From positions 310,001 through 374,000 of the forward strand of contig NZ_JAKNQH010000002.1 in NCBI RefSeq assembly GCF_022662305.1: a stretch of 64,000 nucleotides of DNA, written 5' to 3'. The stretch comes from Sphingomonas sp. BAUL-RG-20F-R05-02 (GTDB taxonomy: Bacteria > Pseudomonadota > Alphaproteobacteria > Sphingomonadales > Sphingomonadaceae). Numbering within the stretch: the stretch's first letter is position 1; each line of letters starts with the position of its first letter. Shown piece after piece: positions 20,400 to 29,716 of the stretch. The notes under the pieces were generated by a model. The model was not told the DNA's origin and did not search any database. It was given only the letters and a program-made list of their open reading frames with translations. The translations under genes were made by a program, and so were the position numbers.

Positions 20400-22397
20400 A
20401 TGAAAGGTCATTCCCTGCCGATGCGCGCCAAATCGCTCCTGCTGCTCGCCACCGCCGCCGCCCTGTCGGGCGCGGTCACCCCCGCCGCCGCGCAGATGGA
20501 CAAGGCGACCACGCCGCAGAACCCACCAGTCTCGCCGCCGCAGCCCGTCGCCGGCGGCGACATTCCGGCCAAGTTCACCCAGCCCGAGGCGGCGCGCGAT
20601 TACGTCAAGCGCGAGGTGATGATCCCGATGCGCGACGGCACCAAGCTCTACACCGTGATCGTCTATGCCAAGGGGTTGACCAACGCGCCGATCGTGCTGA
20701 CCCGCACGCCGTATAACGCCAAGGGTCGTGCCAACCGCATGGACAGCCCGAACGAACTCTCCACGCTGCCGCTTGCCGACGAAATGTTCGTGAAGGCGGG
20801 CTATATCCGCGTCTATCAGGACATCCGCGGCAAATACGGCTCGGAAGGCGATTACATCGTCACCCGCCCGCCGATCGGCCCGCTCAACCCCACCAAGGTC
20901 GATCACACGACGGACGCCTACGACACGATCGACTGGCTGGTGAACAAGGCGAACCTGCCGCAGTCCAACGGCAAGGTCGGCATGATCGGCTCGTCCTACG
21001 AAGGCTTTACCGTGGTGATGGCACTGCTCCACCCGCACCCCGCGCTGAAGGTCGCCGCACCGCAGAGCCCGATGATCGATGGCTGGATGGGCGACGACTG
21101 GTTCCACTACGGCGCGTTCCGGCTCGCCAACATCGGCTGGATCGGCTCGCAGACCGGCTACAAGGGCAAGGGCAAGGCGCCGCGCTCTGGCGGGTATGAC
21201 GATTACGAGAATTTCCGCAACGTCTCGGCAGGCGACTGGGCGAAGCAGTCCGGCTATGACCAGTTGCCGGCGTGGCAGCGCATGGTGTCGCACCCGGCCT
21301 ATGATGCTTTCTGGCAGGGGCAGGCGCTCGACAAGCTGCTCGCACAAAGCCCGTCCGACGTCCCGACCCTGTGGGAACAGGGGCTGTGGGACCAGGAGGA
21401 TATGTGGGGTGCGATCCACAGCTACGAATCGCTGGTGAAGGCGGGCAAGAGTGCCAACAACTTCATCGTGATGGGGCCGTGGCGGCACAGCCAGGTCAAC
21501 CGCAGCGGCCGCAGCCTCGGTGCGTTCGACTGGAACGGCGACACCGCACAGCAATACCGCGAGGACATGGTGCTGCCGTTCTTCAACCAGTATCTGAAGG
21601 ACGGCCCGGCGGTGACGCTGCCGGCGGCGGCGATCTACAATACGGGCGAGAACCACTGGGACCGTTTCTCACGCTGGCCACTGTCGTGCGAGAAGGATTG
21701 CCAGACGCCGCTGACGCCGATGTATCTGCAGGCCGACAAGGGCCTTTCGTTCCAGAAGGCGGCGAGCGGGGGTGACAGCTACCTGTCCGATCCCGCCAAC
21801 CCGGTGCCGCACCTGCCGCGCCCGGTAAACTTCAACGACGGCCGCTGGGGCGACTGGCTGGTGTCCGACCAGCGCTCGGTCGACGGGCGCACCGACGTGA
21901 TGGTGTACCAGACGCCGGTGCTGACCCAGACCGTGCGCGTGTCGGGCGTGCCGTGGGCGGACATCTTCGCCAAGACGACCGGCACCGACGGCGATTTCGT
22001 GGTGAAGATCATCGACGTGTTCCCGGCGGAGAACGCCACCGATCCGAAGATGGGCGGCTACGAACTGCCGATCAGCCTCGACATCTTCCGCGGCCGCTAT
22101 CGCGACAGCTTCGCCAAGCCGACCGCGATTCCGGCGGGCAAGGTCCAGGAATACAAGTTCCGCCTGCCAGCGGTGAACCATGAGTTCCTGCCCGGCCACA
22201 AGATCATGGTGCAGGTCCAGTCCTCGCTGTTCCCGCTCTACGATCGCAATCCGCAGACCTTCGTGCCCAACATCTTCCTCGCCAAGCCGGGTGACTACAA
22301 GGCGGCGACAGTGACGATCGAACACGGCGCGGCAGGTGCGAGCTCGGTGTTGCTGCCGGTGGTGCCGGTCGATCAATCGGCGGCAATGGCGCGGTAA
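20400..22397 (+). CDS. Exported CocE/NonD (S15-type) hydrolase
   Basis: 665 residues. A signal peptide (RAKSLLLLATAAALSGAVTPAAAQ) precedes an alpha/beta-hydrolase domain with nucleophile Ser in GSSYEG and a His in GPWRHSQVNRSG. A C-terminal jelly-roll domain (DGDFVVKIIDVFP... LPGHKIMVQVQSS) completes the X-Pro dipeptidyl-peptidase/CocE architecture. Members hydrolyse acyl esters, beta-lactam side chains or peptides; many periplasmic ones act on N-terminal amino acid esters. An ATG at 20421 is a plausible alternative start, with gaaagg 13 bases before it. Single gene, divergent from the C13 peptidase. Confidence 0.85.
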   Translation: MKGHSLPMRAKSLLLLATAAALSGAVTPAAAQMDKATTPQNPPVSPPQPVAGGDIPAKFTQPEAARDYVKREVMIPMRDGTKLYTVIVYAKGLTNAPIVLTRTPYNAKGRANRMDSPNELSTLPLADEMFVKAGYIRVYQDIRGKYGSEGDYIVTRPPIGPLNPTKVDHTTDAYDTIDWLVNKANLPQSNGKVGMIGSSYEGFTVVMALLHPHPALKVAAPQSPMIDGWMGDDWFHYGAFRLANIGWIGSQTGYKGKGKAPRSGGYDDYENFRNVSAGDWAKQSGYDQLPAWQRMVSHPAYDAFWQGQALDKLLAQSPSDVPTLWEQGLWDQEDMWGAIHSYESLVKAGKSANNFIVMGPWRHSQVNRSGRSLGAFDWNGDTAQQYREDMVLPFFNQYLKDGPAVTLPAAAIYNTGENHWDRFSRWPLSCEKDCQTPLTPMYLQADKGLSFQKAASGGDSYLSDPANPVPHLPRPVNFNDGRWGDWLVSDQRSVDGRTDVMVYQTPVLTQTVRVSGVPWADIFAKTTGTDGDFVVKIIDVFPAENATDPKMGGYELPISLDIFRGRYRDSFAKPTAIPAGKVQEYKFRLPAVNHEFLPGHKIMVQVQSSLFPLYDRNPQTFVPNIFLAKPGDYKAATVTIEHGAAGASSVLLPVVPVDQSAAMAR

Positions 22398-22404
22398 CTT
22401 AGCG

Positions 22405-22584
22405 CTATGAGCGCTGGGCAGGCGCGGTGCGCTTGCCCTTGGTGCGGCTGGTGAGATGGAACCGGCCGCACCGGTCGCAGGCATAGGGGAGCAGCACGAA
22501 CGGCGCGGCCGACGCGGCAGCGCGGGCGTCGGCCTCGGATGCATAACGCGCCTTGCGGCGGCAGATGCTGAGCCGGGTGCGCAT
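22405..22584 (-). CDS. Tiny Cys/His protein, possible zinc-binding
   Basis: 59 residues, strongly basic: MRTRLSICRRKARYAS, then an Ala-rich helix, then PYACDRCGRFHLTSR, where Cys-x2-Cys followed by His looks like half of a zinc knuckle. The start at 22584 is preferred; a longer frame adds 18 unlikely residues. It ends 8 bases from the CocE stop (convergent). Unrecognised, but the motif and codon usage support a real gene. The hairpin cluster lies just upstream, between it and sdhA. Confidence 0.55.
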   Translation of the reverse strand: MRTRLSICRRKARYASEADARAAASAAPFVLLPYACDRCGRFHLTSRTKGKRTAPAQRS

Positions 22585-22620
22585 CCGATATCCCCTCAAA
22601 CCGCCTGAATTACAGGCAGC

Positions 22621-22708
22621 GACGTGGGCAAAGCCCACGTCGTCGGTCGCGGCTTTGGCCGCGCCGGCCGGGCGCGCCGCTGATAGCGCGCCCGAGCTTT
22701 GCTCGGGC
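22621..22708. repeat. Cluster of four short palindromes between sdhA and the Cys/His micro-gene
   Basis: Four hairpins follow one another. First, gacgtgggc/aaa/gcccacgtc (22621-22641) is a perfect 9-bp stem. Second, cgcggc/tttg/gccgcg starts near 22649. Third, gggcgcgc/8-base loop/gcgcgccc spans 22670-22693. Fourth, cccgagc/ttt/gctcggg spans 22691-22707. Three of the four have short A/T-rich loops. None is followed by a T run, so none is a classical terminator. Together they could end the sdhCDA transcript or protect its 3' end. Confidence 0.7.
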
Positions 22709-22722
22709 TTGCGCGGCGTGCC

Positions 22723-24525
22723 TTAGTACACCCGCTTCTTCGGTTTGATATACTCGGCGTCATCCGTCAGCGTGTAGTCGTGGACCGGGCGGTAGCCGAT
22801 CTCGACCTTGCCACCGGTACCGCCCCAGCCTGCGAACGTCGCGGTGGTGTGCTTCATCCACTCCGCGTCGTTGCGGTCCGGGTAATCCTCGTTGACGTGC
22901 GCGCCGCGCGATTCCTTGCGGTTGGCGGCGCTTTCCATCGTCACCACCGCCTGGGCGACCAGGTTGTCGAGCTCGAGCGTCTCGACCAGATCGGTGTTCC
23001 AGATCAGCGAGCGATCGGTGACGTGGACGTCCTGCATCTGCCCGTAGATCTGCGCGATCTTCTGCTGGCCTTCGCCGAGCAGCGCGTTGTCGCGGAACAC
23101 CGCGCAATGCTTCTGCATGGTACGCTGCATCTCGGTGCGGATCTTCGCGGTCGGGATGCTGCCGTTGGCGTTGCGGAACCGGTCGAGCCGGGTCAGCGCC
23201 ATCTCCTCCGAACCCTTGGGCAGCGGGTTGTGCGCAGTGTTGGGCTTGAGCGTCTCTTTGAGGCGCAGGCCGGTAGCGCGGCCGAACACCACCAGATCGA
23301 TCAGCGAGTTCGAGCCGAGCCGGTTGGCGCCATGCACCGAGACGCACGCCGCCTCGCCCACCGCGAACAGGCCGGGGACGACCGCATCCGGGTTGCCGTC
23401 GCGCAGGTGGACGACTTCACCGTGATAGTTCGTGGGGATGCCGCCCATGTTGTAATGCACCGTCGGCGTGACCGGCAGCGGCTGGCGGGTAAGATCGACG
23501 TTGGCGAAGATCTTGCCGGTCTCGGTGATGCCGGGCAGACGCTCAGCCAGCACCTTGGGATCGATATGGTCGAGGTGCAGGAAGATATGATCCTTGTGCT
23601 CGCCGACACCGCGCCCTTCGCGCATTTCCAGCGCCATCGAGCGGGAAACGACGTCGCGCGAGGCGAGATCCTTCGCAGACGGCGCATAACGCTCCATGAA
23701 GCGCTCGCCCTCGGAGTTGGTGAGGTAACCGCCCTCGCCGCGCGCGCCCTCGGTGATGAGCACGCCCGCGCCGTAGATGCCGGTCGGGTGAAACTGGACG
23801 AACTCCATGTCCTGCAGCGGTAGGCCGGCACGCAGCACCATCGCGTTGCCGTCGCCGGTGCAGGTGTGCGCCGAGGTCGCGGAGAAATACGTGCGGCCAT
23901 AGCCACCGGTCGCCAGCACGACGCTGTGCGCACGGAAACGGTGGATCGCACCGGTCTCCATGCACAGCGCGATCACGCCGCGGCAGGCGCCGTTCTCCAT
24001 GATGAGATCGAGCGCGAAATATTCGATGTAGAAGTCCGCGTCATACTTCAGGCTCTGCTGGTAGAGCGCGTGGAGCATGGCGTGGCCGGTCCGATCGGCG
24101 GCGGCGCAGGTGCGCTGCACCGGCGGGCCGTCGCCCATGTTCTGCATGTGACCGCCGAACGGGCGCTGGTAGATCGTGCCGTTGTCGTTGCGGCTGAACG
24201 GCACGCCGGCGTGCTCCAGCTCGTAGACGGCGGCGGGCGCCTCGCGCACCATGTACTCGATCGCGTCCTGGTCACCGAGCCAGTCGGAGCCCTTGACGGT
24301 ATCGTACATGTGCCACGACCAGTGGTCGGGCGTGTTGTTGCCCAAGGATGCGGCGATGCCGCCCTGCGCGGCGACGGTGTGGCTGCGCGTGGGGAACACC
24401 TTGGTGATGCACGCGGTCTTCAGACCGGTCTCGGCGATGCCCATCGTGGCGCGCAGGCCGGAGCCGCCCGCGCCGACGACAATCGCGTCATAGGTGTGAT
24501 CGATGATCTTATAGGCTTCGGCCAT
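22723..24525 (-). CDS. sdhA: Succinate dehydrogenase flavoprotein subunit
   Basis: 600 residues, the standard length. FAD-binding motif [14 protein letters not shown]; the covalent FAD-attaching His is residue 49 ([10 protein letters not shown]). The active-site region is [21 protein letters not shown], and [20 protein letters not shown] lies in the capping region. It oxidises succinate to fumarate at the inner-membrane face. ATG overlaps the sdhD stop by one base (TGATG), so the two are coupled. No sdhB follows: hairpins and the oppositely oriented CocE gene lie downstream. Confidence 0.97.
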   Translation of the reverse strand: MAEAYKIIDHTYDAIVVGAGGSGLRATMGIAETGLKTACITKVFPTRSHTVAAQGGIAASLGNNTPDHWSWHMYDTVKGSDWLGDQDAIEYMVREAPAAVYELEHAGVPFSRNDNGTIYQRPFGGHMQNMGDGPPVQRTCAAADRTGHAMLHALYQQSLKYDADFYIEYFALDLIMENGACRGVIALCMETGAIHRFRAHSVVLATGGYGRTYFSATSAHTCTGDGNAMVLRAGLPLQDMEFVQFHPTGIYGAGVLITEGARGEGGYLTNSEGERFMERYAPSAKDLASRDVVSRSMALEMREGRGVGEHKDHIFLHLDHIDPKVLAERLPGITETGKIFANVDLTRQPLPVTPTVHYNMGGIPTNYHGEVVHLRDGNPDAVVPGLFAVGEAACVSVHGANRLGSNSLIDLVVFGRATGLRLKETLKPNTAHNPLPKGSEEMALTRLDRFRNANGSIPTAKIRTEMQRTMQKHCAVFRDNALLGEGQQKIAQIYGQMQDVHVTDRSLIWNTDLVETLELDNLVAQAVVTMESAANRKESRGAHVNEDYPDRNDAEWMKHTTATFAGWGGTGGKVEIGYRPVHDYTLTDDAEYIKPKKRVY

Positions 24526-24914
24526 CAGAGCGGCATCCCGGCGGTAAAGGCGATCTTGAGGATCGAGAAGATTGCGATCGCGGCGGTCACGACCACGAAG
24601 AAGTTGAGCGCGAACATCAGCGCGACGCGCGTCTCGGCATGGCCGTAATCCTCGATCACGACCTGAAGTCCCAGCCGGAAGTGCCAGAACACCGACATGA
24701 CAAGGAGGACCATCGGCACGGCAACCCATGCCGAAGACAGCCAAGGCCGAACCGTTGCGTAATCATAGCCCGGCAGTCGCGCGATGGCGATGACGAACCA
24801 GATCATCAGAAACAGGTTGGACGCCGCCGTCAGGCGCTGATTCCACCAATGGTGCGCGCCGTGCTTGGCGCTGCCGAGGCCGCGAACGCGACCGAGTTCA
24901 GTCCCGCGACCCAT
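24525..24914 (-). CDS. sdhD: Succinate dehydrogenase membrane anchor subunit
   Basis: 129 residues with three hydrophobic helices. The N-terminal [16 protein letters not shown] and the heme/quinone region [13 protein letters not shown] (heme-ligand His, quinone-site Asp-Tyr) are diagnostic of SdhD. It anchors SdhAB and helps bind ubiquinone. It overlaps sdhC upstream and sdhA downstream by one base each (TAATG and TGATG). Confidence 0.93.
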   Translation of the reverse strand: MGRGTELGRVRGLGSAKHGAHHWWNQRLTAASNLFLMIWFVIAIARLPGYDYATVRPWLSSAWVAVPMVLLVMSVFWHFRLGLQVVIEDYGHAETRVALMFALNFFVVVTAAIAIFSILKIAFTAGMPL

Positions 24915-25369
24915 TATTTGGCCCCCAACATGAATGCCCAGAAGATGATCGTGGCGAGGATCGAGAAGACGAACGTGGCCAGCGCGCCGCGCTTGTTGCC
25001 CTTCAACTCGTACCCCGCACCCGTATCGAGGATGAAGTGGCGCACGCCGCTTGCCAGATGCTGGAAGAACGACAGCGTCAGGCCGACACCGAAGATGTAG
25101 CCGAGCGCGCCGCCCAGCGCTTCGCCGAACACGAAGTGGAACAGCGCATAGCTCTTCGCACCCCCTGCGATGGCAGCGAGCCACCAGACCAGCAGCACCG
25201 AGCCGACCGTCGCCATGCCGCTGCCGGTCACGCGATGGAGAATCGAGACCGTCATATGCGGCCCCCATTTCCAGATGCTGAGATGCGGACTTAACGGACG
25301 TGCGGCGGGTCGTTGGCTGGCCAAGACGGAAATCCTCTTGCGGGCTATCGGCGTCGTATTAGTCCCCAT
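24914..25369 (-). CDS. sdhC: Succinate dehydrogenase cytochrome b556 subunit
   Basis: 151 residues. The signature RPLSPHLSIWKWGPHMTVSILHRVTG is followed by three transmembrane helices, with the second heme b ligand in SGVRHFILDTGAG. It is the first gene of the sdhCDA transcript; 170 bases separate it from the divergent chemoreceptor gene and should hold both promoters. The first residues (MGTNTTPIARKRISVLASQRP) form the usual short cytoplasmic extension. Confidence 0.94.
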   Translation of the reverse strand: MGTNTTPIARKRISVLASQRPAARPLSPHLSIWKWGPHMTVSILHRVTGSGMATVGSVLLVWWLAAIAGGAKSYALFHFVFGEALGGALGYIFGVGLTLSFFQHLASGVRHFILDTGAGYELKGNKRGALATFVFSILATIIFWAFMLGAK

Positions 25370-25539
25370 GGGGCACGATGCAAGCGCTGCGACGCAATAT
25401 GAAGTTGCACCCGGCGCCCGCCGACAGGAAATCGCCGGATGACGCGGCGCCCTAACCCGCTCTTAACCAGCCATGCTTAGGACCGGCAGCAGCACCCGTC
25501 ACCCGACGGGCAGCCGTTGCACCAACCGGAGTCCTCCGC

Positions 25540-26898
25540 TTGAACCTTGAAGACCTGCCCGCCCCCGGCACCCTCGCAGCAGGGTTCGATATCGGCGCAC
25601 GGCTGCGCGCGTTTGACATGGACGCGACGATGCTGGCGACCTGCCGCGCGGTATGGGACGTCCTGGAGCCCGACGTGCGGGTGATTTCCGAGGCGTATTG
25701 GGCACAATGGCTGCGCTGCTTCCCCGACAGCCGCGCCTGGGACCGTAGCGAAACCGAAAAGATGATCGATATCGGCTGCACCTTCCTGCGCAACCGGTTC
25801 TGCGATCCCGTGGGCCGGGCGTGGATCGAGTCGATCGAACGCTCGGTCGCTACCGCGGCGAAGGGCGATGTCGCGCCGATGGAATTGCGCGCGATGATCT
25901 GCGCGAGCGATCGAGTGGCGATGTCGGTGCTGCTGAAGCGGCTGGAATCCGGCGACGCTCGACTGCCGGCGATGGTCGATGCGCTGTTGCGGCTCTCCGC
26001 GCTGGAATGCGACGTTACCGCGTCGCTGTACCGCAGCTACGAGGAACACGCCTTGCTGAACGCCCGCGAACGACTCGCGACGCAGTTCCGCGAAGGCATT
26101 GCCCGCGCCGTGGAGGGTGCAACCGAGGACAGCGTGACGCTGCGCGCGCATTCGGTGCGGACCTCCGCCTCGACGCGCGGGATGCTCGGCAAGACTAGCG
26201 AAGTCGCCGCCGCCGCCGAACAATCGGCGATGGCGATGCGCGAGGCGGCGCAGACCGCCGCCGGGCTGATCCGCGCGATCGAGGATGCCCGCACCGAAGT
26301 GGAAGCCGCCGCCGAAATCGCAACGCGCGCGTCCGGCCAGGCCAGCCAGGCGGTCGGCATGTCGGAAACGCTGTCGGATCATGCCAAGTCGATCGAATCG
26401 ATTCTCGGCCTGATCCGCGACATCGCCGGGCAGACCAACCTGCTCGCGCTCAACGCCACGATCGAGGCCGCGCGCGCGGGCGACGCCGGGCGTGGCTTCG
26501 CGGTGGTGGCGCAGGAAGTGAAATCGCTCGCCAGCCAGACCGCGCGCGCGACCGACGACATCGCCGCCAAGATCGCCGCGATTCAATCCGCGACGCGCTC
26601 GACCGTCGACACCAACGCCGGCATCAAAGCGACCGTGGCGGAAGTGCAGGAAAGCGCCAACCGCATCCGCTACGCGATGGAGGCACAGGCGCAGACCGTC
26701 ACCGCGATCACCGCCGCCGTCGACGAAACCGCGCTCGCCGCCGATTCGATGTCGCACACCATCGCAACCATCCGCGAGGATACCGAGAACGTCGCCTCCG
26801 ACATCGACCAGGTCGGGCGCGGATTCGATACGCTGGAGGGCAAGCTCGGCACGCTCAAGAGCAGCGCCGCCGATTTCGTGGCGCGCGTCGCCGCCTGA
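25540..26898 (+). CDS. Soluble chemoreceptor with an N-terminal globin-coupled-sensor-like domain
   Basis: 452 residues, no membrane helix. Residues about 20-180 resemble the protoglobin/HemAT sensor helix bundle ([31 protein letters not shown]). The rest is the coiled-coil signalling domain with the conserved tip region [23 protein letters not shown] and [11 protein letters not shown]. It should signal to CheA. Starts with TTG preceded by ggag at 8 bases; the next ATG is 26 codons in. No His is visible where globin sensors carry the heme-ligating proximal His, so heme binding is doubtful. No CheR-tether pentapeptide at the C-terminus. Confidence 0.8.
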   Translation: MNLEDLPAPGTLAAGFDIGARLRAFDMDATMLATCRAVWDVLEPDVRVISEAYWAQWLRCFPDSRAWDRSETEKMIDIGCTFLRNRFCDPVGRAWIESIERSVATAAKGDVAPMELRAMICASDRVAMSVLLKRLESGDARLPAMVDALLRLSALECDVTASLYRSYEEHALLNARERLATQFREGIARAVEGATEDSVTLRAHSVRTSASTRGMLGKTSEVAAAAEQSAMAMREAAQTAAGLIRAIEDARTEVEAAAEIATRASGQASQAVGMSETLSDHAKSIESILGLIRDIAGQTNLLALNATIEAARAGDAGRGFAVVAQEVKSLASQTARATDDIAAKIAAIQSATRSTVDTNAGIKATVAEVQESANRIRYAMEAQAQTVTAITAAVDETALAADSMSHTIATIREDTENVASDIDQVGRGFDTLEGKLGTLKSSAADFVARVAA

Positions 26899-26906
26899 CG
26901 ATTGCA

Positions 26907-26935
26907 GCCCGTCCCGGCGCGAAGCCGGGGTGGGC
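26907..26935 (+). terminator. Strong hairpin after the chemoreceptor gene
   Basis: A 12-bp stem with two G-U pairs (gcccgtcccggc against gccggggtgggc) and a 5-base loop, starting 9 bases past the stop codon. There is no T tract, so termination efficiency is uncertain. Confidence 0.55.
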
Positions 26936-27031
26936 CGTTACCGACTTCCACTGGCTGGGTTCGAACCCCGCCCGCGACCGAACGGGCGGCGCGCACTCTC
27001 GACTCGGCGCAATTCGGCTCTAAAAAGCCGC

Positions 27032-27730
27032 ATGACCAACATCCTCCTGACCGGATCGTCGCGCGGCATCGGCGCGGCGATCGTCACCGCGCTCGACCTG
27101 CCCGACGTCACCCTCGCCAAGCAGGCGACGCGCGGCGGTAACGGCACGATCGCTGCGGATTTCGCCGACCCCGCCGCGCCGCAGGCGCTATGGGATACGG
27201 CGGTCGCGCAGCTCGGCACGATCGATGTGCTCGTCAACAACGCCGGCGTGTTCGAGGCCAGTCCGCTCGACGGTGACGAATGGGTGGCGCAGTGGGAGCG
27301 CACGATGCGCGTCAACCTTACCGCCTCGGCCGAACTGTGCCGGCTGGCGGTGCTGCACTGGCAGGCACGCGGGCGTCCGGGCCGCATCGTCAACGTCGCC
27401 AGCCGCGCTGCCTATCGCGGCGACAGCCCGGCGCACTGGCATTATGCCGCGTCCAAGGCGGGCATGGTGGCGATGACCAAGACGATCGCTAGGGGGTATG
27501 CGGGTGCTGGCATCCTCGCCTTCGCGGTGTGCCCCGGCTTCACCATGACCGGCATGGCGGAGGACTATCTCGCCAGTCGCGGCGGCGACAAGCTGCTCGC
27601 CGATATTCCGCTCGGCCGCGTTGCCGCGCCCGAAGAGGTGGCGACGACGGTGAAGTTCCTGGCGCTGGAGGCACCGCCGTCGATGACCGGCGCGGTGGTC
27701 GACGTGAACGGGGCCAGCTATGTCCGTTGA
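27032..27730 (+). CDS. SDR family oxidoreductase
   Basis: 232 residues. Motifs: LLTGSSRGIGAAIV for NAD(P), VNNAGVFE, the catalytic Tyr and Lys in HYAASKAGM with Ser in VNVASRAAY, and the C-terminal PSMTGAVVDVNGASYV. It resembles 3-oxoacyl-ACP reductases, but its substrate is unknown. Only about 42% of positions look shared with the SDR at 17906 by eye, so it is not a recent duplicate. Its end overlaps the prmA start by 11 bases. Confidence 0.85.
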   Translation: MTNILLTGSSRGIGAAIVTALDLPDVTLAKQATRGGNGTIAADFADPAAPQALWDTAVAQLGTIDVLVNNAGVFEASPLDGDEWVAQWERTMRVNLTASAELCRLAVLHWQARGRPGRIVNVASRAAYRGDSPAHWHYAASKAGMVAMTKTIARGYAGAGILAFAVCPGFTMTGMAEDYLASRGGDKLLADIPLGRVAAPEEVATTVKFLALEAPPSMTGAVVDVNGASYVR

Positions 27731-28709
27731 TCCGACCGAAAGCTGGAAGCTGTCGATCCCGTGCACCCGCGACGAGGCGGAGGCGATCGACATGGGGGAA
27801 GGCTTGGCCGGGTTCGACCCCTCGCCCGTGATCCTGACCAGCGAGGAAATCGAGGACGATCCGACGAGCTGGCGGCTGGATGCGTTCTTCAGCGGCAAGC
27901 CCGGCCGCGCGGTGATCGCGGCGGTGCGCGCGCTCGCGCCGAGTTCGCAAGGCGTGAAGGCCAAGGCGGAGCGCGTGCCCGACGAGGACTGGATCACGCT
28001 CAGCCAGGCGGGGATCGAGCCGGTGCAGGCGGCGCGTTTCTATGTCCACACCAGCGCGAACAAGGGCGCGGTGCCCGACGGCGCGCGCGCGTTCCAGATC
28101 GAGGCCAGCCGTGCGTTCGGCACCGGTCACCATCAGACCACCACCGGCTGCCTGCTCGCGCTCGATGCGATGAAGGTGGCAGGCAAACGCTTCCGCAACG
28201 TGCTCGATATCGGCACCGGCACCGGACTGCTCGCCTTTGCGGCACTGCATCTGTGGCCGCGTGCCTACGCCACCGCCTCGGATATCGATGCGGCGGCGGT
28301 GGCGATCAGCAAGGAGAATGCGCACGTCAACGGCGTGGCGCTCGGCAGCGGGCCCGGCGCGCTCGCGCTCGCCACCGCGCCGGGGCTGGAGCATCCGCTG
28401 CTGATCGGCCGCGCGCCGTACGACCTGATCATCGCCAACATCCTTGCCGGACCGCTGATCGGGCTGGCCCCGACGATCGCGATGGCGCTGGTCGAGGGCG
28501 GCACGCTGGTCGTGGCCGGGCTGCTCGACTGGCAGGCCGCGCCCGTCACCGCCGCTTACCGCCGGCAGGGGCTGATGCCGGTCTCCGCCAACGCGATCGG
28601 CGACTGGCCGACGTTGGTCTTGCGCAAACGCGCGCGCTACGGCGCGGCGCGGGTGACACGGCTCGGGCCGGGCGGCGCCAACGATGCACCGGGGTTCGGC
28701 AGCTGGTGA
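27720..28709 (+). CDS. prmA: Ribosomal protein L11 methyltransferase
   Basis: 329 residues. Substrate-binding N-terminal domain (WKLSIPCTRDEAEAI), then the class I methyltransferase fold with ASRAFGTGHHQTTTGCLLAL and the SAM site VLDIGTGTGLLAFAAL. The catalytic-loop Asn-Ile is in LIIANILAGPL. It trimethylates L11 on the ribosome. The C-terminal ~20 residues (after VLRKRARYGAAR) extend beyond the usual end and are Gly/Pro-rich. The start overlaps the SDR stop by 11 bases, so the two are co-transcribed. Confidence 0.92.
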   Translation: MSVDPTESWKLSIPCTRDEAEAIDMGEGLAGFDPSPVILTSEEIEDDPTSWRLDAFFSGKPGRAVIAAVRALAPSSQGVKAKAERVPDEDWITLSQAGIEPVQAARFYVHTSANKGAVPDGARAFQIEASRAFGTGHHQTTTGCLLALDAMKVAGKRFRNVLDIGTGTGLLAFAALHLWPRAYATASDIDAAAVAISKENAHVNGVALGSGPGALALATAPGLEHPLLIGRAPYDLIIANILAGPLIGLAPTIAMALVEGGTLVVAGLLDWQAAPVTAAYRRQGLMPVSANAIGDWPTLVLRKRARYGAARVTRLGPGGANDAPGFGSW

Positions 28710-28781
28710 GGCTTTAACTCTCGCCCCCGCTTCCCGCCGCAGGCCGAGATCCCGCTGCAAGGTCGCTGTGACGCAGCGCTT

Positions 28782-28801
28782 CGCCGGTCAGGCGACCGGC
28801 G
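28782..28801 (-). terminator. Hairpin downstream of phhA
   Basis: An 8-bp perfect stem (cgccggtc/gaccggcg) with a 4-base loop, beginning 4 bases past the phhA stop on the minus strand. It lies in the 96-base convergent gap with prmA and may serve both directions. No T run. Confidence 0.5.
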
Positions 28802-28805
28802 CGGC

Positions 28806-29675
28806 TCAGGCCAGCGCCTTGCCCCGCGCATAATCCTGCGTACCACGCGTCACCACGACGTCGTCGGGCAGCACCTCGCCGGGCGCGAGGTCACTCTGGC
28901 GCCGCACCGTCCGATACAGCGGCGCGAAGTCGATCTGCGTGGTCGCGCTCAGCAGCTCCTCGAAACTGGGGATGACGAAGTAATTCTGCTGAAAATCGTC
29001 GATTCGGTACTCGGTCCGCATCACGCGTTCGAGGTCAAAGGCGATGCGGTTGGGACTGGCATCCTCCAGCGCGAACCGGCTTTCCGAGAAGCTCGACACG
29101 ATCCCCGCGCCGTAGATCCGCAATCCCTCCGGCTCCGCCACCAGCCCGAACTCGACCGTATACCAGTAGAGTCTCGCGAGGTATTTGAGTGCGTCCAGCC
29201 CGACCGCACGCTGCCCGCCCTTGCCATACGCCTCGAGGTAATCCGCAAACACGGGATCGGCGAGCATCGGCACATGGCCGAACACGTCGTGGAACACGTC
29301 CGGTTCCTGAAGATAATCGAGCTGGTCGGCGCGGCGGATGAAGCTGCCCGCGACGAAGCGGCGGTTTGCCATGTGATCGAAGAACACGTCGTCCGGGACC
29401 AGTCCCGGCACCGCGACGACCTGCCAGCCGGTCAGCCCCATCAGCCGGTCCGACAGCTCCGCGAAATCTGGAATGCCGGGTTTAGACAGTTTCAGCACAT
29501 CCAGCCCGCGCAGGTACGCATCCGACGCGCGGCCGGGCAGCAGCGCCGCCTGCCGGGCGAACAGCGTGTCCCACACGCCATGTTCTTCCGGCGTGTAACG
29601 ATCCCAGTTCTGCGGCACGGTCCAGTCGGCGGCGGCGCCCTCGGGCGGGTGCGTGGGGAGCGTATCGGTGGTCAT
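28806..29675 (-). CDS. phhA: Phenylalanine 4-monooxygenase
   Basis: 289 residues. The non-heme iron triad is visible: His129 and His134 in FHDVFGHVPM and Glu175 in WYTVEFGLV. The pterin-site segment is also conserved. It hydroxylates phenylalanine to tyrosine with tetrahydropterin in the cytosol. No pterin dehydratase or tyrosine-degradation gene is adjacent; it stands alone and divergent from the TIGR02117 gene with only 41 bases between starts. Confidence 0.95.
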   Translation of the reverse strand: MTTDTLPTHPPEGAAADWTVPQNWDRYTPEEHGVWDTLFARQAALLPGRASDAYLRGLDVLKLSKPGIPDFAELSDRLMGLTGWQVVAVPGLVPDDVFFDHMANRRFVAGSFIRRADQLDYLQEPDVFHDVFGHVPMLADPVFADYLEAYGKGGQRAVGLDALKYLARLYWYTVEFGLVAEPEGLRIYGAGIVSSFSESRFALEDASPNRIAFDLERVMRTEYRIDDFQQNYFVIPSFEELLSATTQIDFAPLYRTVRRQSDLAPGEVLPDDVVVTRGTQDYARGKALA

Positions 29676-29716
29676 GAAAAGATCGTAACACGCGGGACGG
29701 CGGAGGGGAAAGCAGC

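Noticed and set aside
18660-22397. The protease/hydrolase block as a defence island
   Set aside because: No nuclease, reverse transcriptase, TIR, NTPase or restriction component is present; the individual families also have housekeeping roles, so a defence function is not supported.
26951-26970. gggttcgaaccc (26957-26968), resembling a tRNA T-arm
   Set aside because: No matching acceptor stem, D-arm or anticodon arm was found on either strand; it is a 12-bp palindrome in a short intergenic region with further hairpins.
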